Shown here in pieces: positions 57,640 through 64,000 of a stretch of DNA of 64,000 nucleotides; within the stretch, counting starts at the first letter, position 1; every line of letters starts with the position of its first letter. Made by a program: the position numbers and the translations under genes. Where the stretch lies: contig NZ_BDCO01000003.1 of assembly GCF_001613545.1 (NCBI RefSeq), positions 558,001-622,000 on the forward strand, in the 5' to 3' direction. The notes under the pieces are model-generated. The model was not told the DNA's origin. It did no database searches and saw nothing but the letters and a program-made list of their open reading frames with translations. The stretch comes from Terrimicrobium sacchariphilum (GTDB taxonomy: Bacteria; Verrucomicrobiota; Verrucomicrobiia; Chthoniobacterales; Terrimicrobiaceae).

Positions 57640-59253
57640 ATGAGACTCAAACATTGGTTGCTCATGGGATTGCTGCCTCTCGCGCTATCGATCGCCATGG
57701 CAGACGCGAATCCTCCGGGAATCGGTGCTGATATTTCCAGTGTTTTTGCTCGCGCCAAGCGAGGCGAGCCTCTCCGGTACGTTGCATTGGGTGGCTCCAT
57801 CACCCAGGCGGGTGCGGGGTGGATCGGTCCGTGGCTCAGGCAGCAGTTTCCTCAAAGCGACATTACCTCCATCAACTCTGGCATGGCCGGGACAGGAAGT
57901 GCTCTAGGGATCTTTCGGGTGGAGCGGGATGTGATTTCCCATCAGCCGGACCTGGTTGCCATTGAGTACTGCGTTAATGATGGATATCTGAATGACGAGG
58001 ATGCGATCCGGTATATGGAAAGCCTGATCGTACGGCTCAAACAATTGCCCAAGCCTCCGGCAATCCTGATCATCGAGGCTGCAGACAAAAATACGGTCAA
58101 CCTTCAAAGACACCGAAAGGTTGCGCAACACTATGGCCTGTTGGAGGTGGATCTTCAAAAGTCTGTGAATGAGGCGTTGGCTGCCAAGGGGCGCGGCTGG
58201 GACGATTTCTTTTCCGATGCCGTGCATCCTAATGCAACGGGGCACGCCTTTTACGCCCGGGTTATCGAGCAAGCTCTTGAGCCTTTGCTCGCGGCGTCGC
58301 CCGGCGCCGTTCCGCCGCTGCCGCAGCCAATCAGTTCCAAGCCGCTACTGCTTGATGGAACGATGTCGGCCCTGGCTTTTCGAGTTGATGATGAAGGCTG
58401 GCACTATGAACCCTCTCCCCCTCAGGCGGCCCGGTTTTTCCGTGGGGTCCTCACGAGCGAGCTGCCGGGCGTGCATCTGCCTGTATCGTTTCGTGGGACC
58501 TGTGTCGGGCTCCTGTACGCAATGAACAAGGATCAGGGCGTGTTTTTTGCCAGTCTCAATGGAGGGTTGCCAAAGGTAATCAAAACCAACTCCCGGGATG
58601 GCTACGCCAGTACCATCCTCAGCAGCGACCTCTCTCCCGGTGAACACCGGCTTGATGTGGTGCTTCCTGTCGCAAGCGAGCCTCGGATGCGGTATAATGG
58701 GCCGGTGCGGCTAGGATATTTGCTGTTGGCAGGTACCGCCCCGCAGGCTGAGACAACAAAGCCAGACGATGGGCCTTTTCATCCAGAGATCCTTGCCTCG
58801 TTGAAGTTCATTCCGGTTCCTGCCAGTGACTGGGGCTGGACCGGCCCATTCCGGGCTGAGACGGGCGCATTTGATGCGCGTTCGATGATCTCGGCTTCTT
58901 TCCCGCCGGAATCCGCTGAACCTGGCGAGATCGAGTGGCGGGAGATTCCGTCTCAGGACGATCTCTGGGTCGATCTGGGAAAACTGCTTGGCACAGAACC
59001 CCCTGCTACGGTTTTTGCAAAAACCCAGCTCGAGGTCGCGAAGGAAGGCAAAGTCCTGCTGAGCCTCTCCGTGGATTATTTTGCCAAAGTGTGGGTCAAC
59101 GGGCGTTTGGCTGAGACGATCGCCGGGCCTCATGGAGACGTGATCCTGATTCCTGCCACATTGCGTGCCGGGACCAATGACATCTTGCTAAAGCTCGGCT
59201 CAGGTAGTTCGGGATTCGGCTTCTCATTGGCCTGGAGTCGTCTTGCTGAGTGA
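57640..59253 (+). CDS. Secreted SGNH hydrolase with C-terminal beta domains
   Basis: ATG 57640 begins a leader (MRLKHWLLMGLLPLALSIAM); the frame is open from 57547. The 537-residue product has an SGNH hydrolase domain at about residues 25-215: block I LGGSITQAG (Ser nucleophile), GTGSALG, the Asn block EYCVNDG, and DAVHPNATGH with the Asp-His pair. After it come beta-rich domains, one of which ends FGFSLAWSRL and recalls CBM-like sandwiches (VWVNGRLAETI, GTNDILLKLG). It probably acts as a carbohydrate or lipid esterase outside the cell. It ends 261 bp before the convergent prepilin-associated gene. Confidence 0.8.
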   Translation: MRLKHWLLMGLLPLALSIAMADANPPGIGADISSVFARAKRGEPLRYVALGGSITQAGAGWIGPWLRQQFPQSDITSINSGMAGTGSALGIFRVERDVISHQPDLVAIEYCVNDGYLNDEDAIRYMESLIVRLKQLPKPPAILIIEAADKNTVNLQRHRKVAQHYGLLEVDLQKSVNEALAAKGRGWDDFFSDAVHPNATGHAFYARVIEQALEPLLAASPGAVPPLPQPISSKPLLLDGTMSALAFRVDDEGWHYEPSPPQAARFFRGVLTSELPGVHLPVSFRGTCVGLLYAMNKDQGVFFASLNGGLPKVIKTNSRDGYASTILSSDLSPGEHRLDVVLPVASEPRMRYNGPVRLGYLLLAGTAPQAETTKPDDGPFHPEILASLKFIPVPASDWGWTGPFRAETGAFDARSMISASFPPESAEPGEIEWREIPSQDDLWVDLGKLLGTEPPATVFAKTQLEVAKEGKVLLSLSVDYFAKVWVNGRLAETIAGPHGDVILIPATLRAGTNDILLKLGSGSSGFGFSLAWSRLAE

Positions 59254-59421
59254 GGAAATATTCGCAATCTTACGAAAGGCTGCGAACAAAACGAACCCGT
59301 CGGAGAAGGCTCCTTCACTTGGTACAAGGGGCTTGGTGAGAGCTGCTATTTCCCGGGATTTTCCCTTTTCTAAAATGGGATGCATCAACTGGCGACCGGG
59401 AGCGGCTGATGTGGGGTCACC

Positions 59422-59436
59422 ATCTGCATGGCAGAT
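59422..59436. terminator. Weak hairpin between convergent genes
   Basis: ATCTGC-ATG-GCAGAT is a 6-bp-arm inverted repeat in the 261-bp gap between the SGNH hydrolase and the prepilin-associated gene, flanked by GGGG and CCCC. It has no T-tract, so it is only a candidate terminator. I see nothing else in the gap. Confidence 0.3.
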
Positions 59437-59514
59437 CCCCTGCGCTTTTCTTGGGCTGAATTGGGGTAAGGGCGGAGGAGGACTGACTGCAAGCAAACGA
59501 GATGCCTGCGGTTC

Positions 59515-60183
59515 TCAGGGCTTCTGCGTCCAGGAAGGCGAGCGGCTGGTCGAACCCTGGATGCGGGCGTGCAGCTTGGCAAAGTCTTCCGGCATCTGCA
59601 GGGCGGCAGGTGGCGTGTTCTGAAAGCTAAAGTAAAACGTGGCCAAGCCGTTGTTGTATGCAACCGGCAACCGACTTTCCGTGTCGACCCACGCCTGTCG
59701 CAGGTTCCAGTCCTCAGAGTTTGAATAAAGATCTGGTGTCCCTGTGCGTGCAGGTTTTTCGTACAGCAGCGCCTTCCGTTTTTCAAAGACAGTTTCCTTC
59801 GCGGGATTGGCCTCTGTAACCCATGAAAACAGTGAGGCGTTGAGAAGCCCTACCAAACCGGGTATCAGTGTATTCGGAGAAAGGGCGATACGTCCGGTGA
59901 CAGAATCCCTGACCATGGTGATTTTATCACGGCTCCACACTTCGGATATCTGCCCGTTGCTCCAGCTTATTTTATAGCACTCGGTCCCATCAAACGACGC
60001 GCAGTCCACGCGAGTGGCCTGGGGGCGTTGGGCGGCGGGTGTCTCATTTGTCTGAGAGTTCTCCCGGTAGGTGATATTGACAGTCCATGCCTTGTTGCCC
60101 TCAGGGAAGACGATACGGTCGTCAGCTTGGGCTGCTCCGACGACGAGCCACAGAAAGATGAGTGCAGCGGCTGGTTTATTCAT
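59515..60183 (-). CDS. Secreted protein of second prepilin-like cluster, no recognised domain
   Basis: ATG 60183 (not the upstream ATG at 60231) begins a leader (MNKPAAALIFLWLVVGAAQA) and overlaps the end of the giant protein by 8 bp. The 222-residue mature protein is beta-rich and Asn/Ser/Thr-containing (KAWTVNITYRENSQTNETP, ECYKISWSNGQISEVWS, WVDTESRLPVAYNNG) and ends in a helix-like segment (MPEDFAKLHARIQG). I recognise no family. It is the last gene of the cluster and probably an accessory envelope factor for the A-like protein. The fairly low similarity to any known protein by eye leaves the function open. Confidence 0.7.
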   Translation of the reverse strand: MNKPAAALIFLWLVVGAAQADDRIVFPEGNKAWTVNITYRENSQTNETPAAQRPQATRVDCASFDGTECYKISWSNGQISEVWSRDKITMVRDSVTGRIALSPNTLIPGLVGLLNASLFSWVTEANPAKETVFEKRKALLYEKPARTGTPDLYSNSEDWNLRQAWVDTESRLPVAYNNGLATFYFSFQNTPPAALQMPEDFAKLHARIQGSTSRSPSWTQKP

Positions 60184-63100
60184 AAACGGGTTCCAACTGT
60201 TGCCCGATGATTTCTCCGGTAACACGGTCAATGGCTACATGGAGCCAGTAGCGCTTTTCACCTTCCACGAGAAACTGGGAGAGGTTGGTCGCTTTTGGCC
60301 CCATCCGTCCGGATTGGGCGATTACGTCAATGAGAAGGTTCCAGGTTCGGGTGTCGGTGACTGCTGCGAGCGCGCGCATGGGGGTTTCGGCGTACGTTTT
60401 GTTGCCCCGGTCTTCCGTGCTCGACATAGCTGTCTGGATCGAGGCGCTGAGTTTCGTCGCGATGTCCCCGTTATTAAGCAGAGGGTCCGACCGGAGTTTG
60501 AGGGCTATCGCCGAGGCAAGGTTTTTAGCGAGAGAGTCCGGAATATTGTAGGCGGTTCCGGGATTGGCTGCATTTTTTCCCGCCCCTCGCAGTACCGCCT
60601 GGATTACCGTTTGGGGGGAGTTGTTCAGTTGCAGTCTGCCTGTAACAATTGAGGGTTCATCGGTCAGGCTGAACACATCCAGCAGCATGGAATCTCCGCT
60701 TTGTTCGGACCAAAAATCGAGAGTCTTGAAGGGTTCATCCCGGAATACATAACCCAACTCCCCAACGGAGCGGAACGGGCGGTCAAGGATCACCGGACGC
60801 CGCGGGGATGATACCCCTCCGGAAAATGTCTGCCGTCCATCTCCCGTGCTGTCCGTGCCGCGAAATCCATCGGCCGGGCGGATGATGCCATCCGGGCTGC
60901 TATATCGCGCCCGGGAGGTGGAGGTGTTGATCTGCCAGTCGCCTAGATAATATGGACTGCCGGCTCCATAGGTGAAGCCTGCAATACGGGGCAGGAACCA
61001 CTTGACGCTGTGCGCTCCAGAAGAGGACGGCCAGATGGTCCGATTTGTGCTGAAGGTGGTCGCCGGGCTGCCCTGGCTTTGCGGCCAGTCTCCCGAGAGA
61101 GAGAACCTGTCGGTCCGGGCATCAGCGTGGTTGTAGAACAGCCTGGCAGCAGTGGAACCGACGATCTTGGTTTCGTCCGTGGCGGTGGAACTGACGCTGG
61201 CTGAGGAAATCCCCTGGAGTCGGAGCATTTGACTATAGGGGTGCCAGATTCCGGCCTCGTCCTGGAACTCAAGCACCACGCTGAATTCATTGGTCGGACG
61301 TGTGCGGCCAAATACTTGAAAATCGCTGTCAGTTTCGGATTTCGGAGTGAAGGGAACGGCACTCTCGCCAGAATAAATCGCAGCAAATGGGTTGGAGCGC
61401 CCGGTGCCGGTAACATGCGGGTACTCTCCGCTCGGCACATCGAAGAGACAGTCTGGGTCGGTTGCCGAAGTATCAACGATGCTGGTGGTAAGCGTGACCG
61501 GGTTGTTGACAAACGCAGAGCTGCTGCCTCCAGGATCTCCAAAATAGATGATGCCTTTTGACTGCTCGGTTCCTTCAAAATCCGAGGGGGTGCCCGTGTT
61601 GTAGGCCGCCTGCATGGTCGATCCGCTGCCGACATGGATCCATTGAAACCAGGTGGTCATCGCCAGGCCATACGTCCGCACCCGGAAACGAGCGGGGCGG
61701 GCGCCTGAGGATGTCGCGGGTAACTGATGGGGGTTCCAAAGCTCCGGCTGGAGCCAGGCTCCGAGTCTGCCTTTTATCCCGTTGGTGTAGCTGCCGGGAG
61801 AGGTGGCCATCACGATCTGGTGCAGGCGGTGAAGGTACGGCAGATTCTCAATCCCGGCGAATGTATTGACAACCTCGCCAGGGTTGAGGCCATCAAAAAT
61901 GCGGCAGTAAATCATGGTCGGGTAGCTGTCGGCATCGGCCTGATCGATGATGCTGGCCCCAATCCGAAAGATCTGAGCGTCCTTGACAGCGCTGGATTGT
62001 TCAAAACCAAATCCCATTACTCCATTGTTTGCGAGACTTTGATCCGGACTGGCAGTGTCTTTTGGTCCCGGGTCTCTCCCGAGCGAGCCGCTGAGGATGC
62101 CGGCTTTCAGAAGCTCAAAGAAGTTGGGTTCCCGCCCTTCTGCGGCGACGACATCCAATGTCTTGATGGCGTGATCCGAAGGCATGGGATTGGCGAGTTC
62201 CACGTAGTTCCAGCGCTTGTTCGCATTATCCCAATTCAGGCCGAAGCTGGCGCGGATGGCGGCATCGGAGATGCCTGAGGCGTTTCCATTTCTGGTGATC
62301 CATGCAAGTTTTGCCAGGGAAAAGCGGCGTTGCAGCAGCGGGCTGCCTTTGGCGATGGGGTAGGTGAGACTGCCGCCGGCATCGTCGTAATGGGTGATCA
62401 CGAGGTCCGATGGCGCCCTCACATTGGCGAGATTACGATTGGCTTTTCCTGCCATGTCGGCCTCGGCTCCGTAATTCACTGTGCTGCCCGCCGGTGTAGT
62501 AGGCCTGGCCGATGGTGCATTGGCTGATCTGCTAAATGTGCTCAGATACGGACTGGCCTCAGAAGCGGCTTTTTTACTCAGGAAATCCAACATGTCCTGG
62601 CGGCTCAATAGCGGGTTGTCACCCGCCCATTGCTGGAGAAATCCTTTGCGTGCGGATTGGGTAAGCAGGTTTGACCAAGGGGAAAAAAGTGTGCTGCCGC
62701 CTTGATTACGCCGACTTACAAATTGATCGATTACAGATTGTGAAAGCCCGGGAATGACACTCAAGTCCGCATAAGACACGTAAGACTTGCCAGCAGTCGC
62801 TCCGGGCTCGGCGGCTACGGCCGCCTGAGGCAGGCCGGCCACATTGATGTCCAGGAGTGAACCCTGGTCGTAAATCACATAGGCGTAGCGGCCGAGAACG
62901 GCATTGGCATTCGCGCCGCCTGGATCGGCCCAGAGGCTGCCAGAGGCAGCCTCGGTATCGCTGCAAACGCGCGTTCCTGACCGGGTGACATAGATCCAGT
63001 CCGGAGGTTTTGCCGAGAACGGCTGTGCTGGTTGAGCGCCAAAGAGTTGTGGTTTGTTCCAACGGGCCGGGGTGACCCTGCGTCGATTGGCCGAGACATT

Positions 63101-63580
63101 GGTCGTGGAAACGTCAGACGCTACCAGGGAGGGCAGTTTGGCGGTGTCGTACCCGGCCGGATAGTTTGCATTATAGCGGCTGACTTGAAGAAGCGATGGG
63201 GGGAGTTTGGCGCCCGTGCTGTCCACATCCGTGGAGAAGTCTGTTGCCGGAAAACCGAGGCGTGCAGGAACAGAGGTGGAATTTGTCAGAGCTGGGTAGA
63301 TGCGGATGCCGTTTACGGTGTCGCTTGCGTTTGCACTCGAACCTGCATCAATCTCTTGCAGCAGCCCCGACACAATCTGCTGCATTGCACTTTGGGCGAC
63401 TTCTTCAGCTTTGATGGCTTGCCCATAGTTGCTCATGGACTGTTTGTCCAATTGCACGGAGATGAGATATGACAAAAGCAGGGCGGCCAGGATGGTGATG
63501 ATCGCCAGAGTGGTAACCAAAGCCGCGCCTTTGTTTCTAGCACGGTAAGTTCTGGCGCGAGGAGGGCGGGAAGAAGTCAT
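60176..63580 (-). CDS. Verru_Chthon cassette A-like giant prepilin-associated protein
   Basis: This 1134-residue protein has a basic N-terminus (SRPPRARTYRARNK) then a GspK/PilX-like membrane segment (GAALVTTLAIITILAALLLSY) and SNYGQAIKAEEVAQSAMQQI, the same layout as the cassette A protein at 33929-37618 (HRGAALIIALAIM). No prepilin cleavage motif (G|FxxxE) is present. The body is a long Ser/Asn/Gly/Pro-rich exported region with repeated beta-like stretches, for example NARF-type RVRTYGLAMTTWFQWIHVG and SGEYPHVTGTGRSNPF. Its start overlaps the upstream gene as ATGA. It represents a second, diverged copy of the system in this genome. Confidence 0.8.
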   Translation of the reverse strand: MTSSRPPRARTYRARNKGAALVTTLAIITILAALLLSYLISVQLDKQSMSNYGQAIKAEEVAQSAMQQIVSGLLQEIDAGSSANASDTVNGIRIYPALTNSTSVPARLGFPATDFSTDVDSTGAKLPPSLLQVSRYNANYPAGYDTAKLPSLVASDVSTTNVSANRRRVTPARWNKPQLFGAQPAQPFSAKPPDWIYVTRSGTRVCSDTEAASGSLWADPGGANANAVLGRYAYVIYDQGSLLDINVAGLPQAAVAAEPGATAGKSYVSYADLSVIPGLSQSVIDQFVSRRNQGGSTLFSPWSNLLTQSARKGFLQQWAGDNPLLSRQDMLDFLSKKAASEASPYLSTFSRSANAPSARPTTPAGSTVNYGAEADMAGKANRNLANVRAPSDLVITHYDDAGGSLTYPIAKGSPLLQRRFSLAKLAWITRNGNASGISDAAIRASFGLNWDNANKRWNYVELANPMPSDHAIKTLDVVAAEGREPNFFELLKAGILSGSLGRDPGPKDTASPDQSLANNGVMGFGFEQSSAVKDAQIFRIGASIIDQADADSYPTMIYCRIFDGLNPGEVVNTFAGIENLPYLHRLHQIVMATSPGSYTNGIKGRLGAWLQPELWNPHQLPATSSGARPARFRVRTYGLAMTTWFQWIHVGSGSTMQAAYNTGTPSDFEGTEQSKGIIYFGDPGGSSSAFVNNPVTLTTSIVDTSATDPDCLFDVPSGEYPHVTGTGRSNPFAAIYSGESAVPFTPKSETDSDFQVFGRTRPTNEFSVVLEFQDEAGIWHPYSQMLRLQGISSASVSSTATDETKIVGSTAARLFYNHADARTDRFSLSGDWPQSQGSPATTFSTNRTIWPSSSGAHSVKWFLPRIAGFTYGAGSPYYLGDWQINTSTSRARYSSPDGIIRPADGFRGTDSTGDGRQTFSGGVSSPRRPVILDRPFRSVGELGYVFRDEPFKTLDFWSEQSGDSMLLDVFSLTDEPSIVTGRLQLNNSPQTVIQAVLRGAGKNAANPGTAYNIPDSLAKNLASAIALKLRSDPLLNNGDIATKLSASIQTAMSSTEDRGNKTYAETPMRALAAVTDTRTWNLLIDVIAQSGRMGPKATNLSQFLVEGEKRYWLHVAIDRVTGEIIGQQLEPVYE

Positions 63581-64000
63581 CGGATGGTGGCAATGGGGAG
63601 GGCTACCTGGCGCTCGAAGGATTTGAGTCCCACCCTCAGGGGTTCCGGGAGGCTGGCGATGCCGGAGCCGGAGCGAATCAGATCATTCCAGTATGCTGCG
63701 TAGCTTTCATTAGGGTCGGGAGTCCCGGAAAATGCATCCATCAGCTCCGAAATCCTGCCCGTGTCTTTGGCAAGCTTCAGCGCAGTTGAGTCAATCACCA
63801 GCAACGACAAAACCAGAGATCGGGCGTTCGTTGTCGAGGAGGGATTGTCATAGTCGTATTGAAACAACTTGCTCAACGTTCCATCTGCCAAAACAAATTG
63901 TACCTCCAGTCGGAGCACCCCGTCGGTGAGGGCCTGGGAGGTTGCCTTATCCAGATCCGGCATGAGGCCATGCGTGCCGTAAGGCGGCGTACTTGTTGAA
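63577..64000 (-). CDS. Prepilin-like protein (C-like), partial at the window edge
   Basis: The frame is open to the right edge without a stop, so the first ATG seen (63963) is not necessarily the true start; the gene continues beyond 64000. The visible part of about 140 residues has LRLEVQFVLADGTLSKLFQY and a strand VLSLLVIDSTALKL, comparable to the C-terminal VVIDEISA region of cassette C (32293-33351). Its stop overlaps the giant A-like gene as ATGA. It is probably a PilW/GspJ-like pseudopilin, with the N-terminal cleavage motif out of view. Confidence 0.65.
   Translation of the reverse strand, partial: STSTPPYGTHGLMPDLDKATSQALTDGVLRLEVQFVLADGTLSKLFQYDYDNPSSTTNARSLVLSLLVIDSTALKLAKDTGRISELMDAFSGTPDPNESYAAYWNDLIRSGSGIASLPEPLRVGLKSFERQVALPIATIR

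Noticed and set aside
59243-59623. 126-codon plus-strand frame in the convergent gap
   Set aside because: It begins inside the SGNH hydrolase and runs antisense into the next gene; composition is Cys/Gly/Trp-rich and unlike a real protein.
1-64000. tRNA, rRNA, CRISPR arrays, insertion sequences, integrases
   Set aside because: No cloverleaf-like genes, repeat-spacer arrays, transposase motifs or terminal inverted repeats were recognised on reading both strands; a tool-based scan was not possible.

Overview
The window looks like chromosomal DNA of a Verrucomicrobia bacterium, probably of the Chthoniobacter/Terrimicrobium type (Spartobacteria). The evidence is a complete four-gene Verru_Chthon cassette (prepilin-like proteins B, C, D and giant A) plus part of a second such cluster, two PEP-CTERM proteins (one built of autotransporter-associated beta-strand repeats), a LacI subfamily with a YRPDPxLxAL hinge, and many secreted polysaccharide-active proteins with no SusC/SusD pair. 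I see no rRNA, tRNA, CRISPR array, insertion sequence or phage gene, and no gene-free stretch over about 261 bp. Many genes overlap by a few bases or run antisense at their 3' ends.

Layout: 1-7.1 kb holds a LacI-controlled glycoside hydrolase locus with two copies of one 15-bp operator. 7.28-12.19 kb is the most unusual segment: a tightly coupled four-gene cassette of three small helical proteins with W-x-G or W-Q-D turns and a 1297-residue FtsK/SpoIIIE-type ATPase, resembling the core of a type VII (ESX/Yuk-like) secretion system but with none of the other known subunits. 12.2-19.1 kb (minus strand) is a seven-gene catabolic operon: ABC permease, binding protein, two Rieske oxygenases, a SUMF1-domain protein, a sugar-isomerase-like TIM barrel and an SDR. 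19.3-31.8 kb is a polyuronide locus: MFS transporter, alginate-lyase-like protein, PEP-CTERM protein, carbohydrate-binding protein, two short epimerase/uronate-dehydrogenase-like SDRs, a PL8 lyase, an AXE1-type esterase and their LacI regulator.

31.9-37.6 kb is the Verru_Chthon cassette. 37.8-46.8 kb carries a GH5-like enzyme, an AraC regulator, two polysaccharide-deacetylase-like proteins with lectin-like N-termini, a free lectin-like protein and a parallel beta-helix lyase-like protein. 46.9-52.3 kb has a D-2-hydroxyacid dehydrogenase, a third LacI regulator, a second MFS transporter and a G1P-dehydrogenase-like/HAD phosphatase pair. 52.5-59.3 kb has two GntR-type regulators with sugar-binding-like effector domains, a PEP-CTERM protein and SGNH hydrolases. 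59.5-64 kb is the second, incomplete prepilin-like cluster.

How it fits together: nine imperfect palindromes of one family (about WTTCTMCARNNNGAAW) lie upstream of genes from 19.3 to 49.1 kb, including just upstream of two of the LacI genes. This suggests that LacI paralogues coordinate extracellular depolymerisation, uptake by two near-identical MFS permeases, and intracellular oxidation of uronates or related sugars. That is inference from motif and context; substrates are not established by the sequence.
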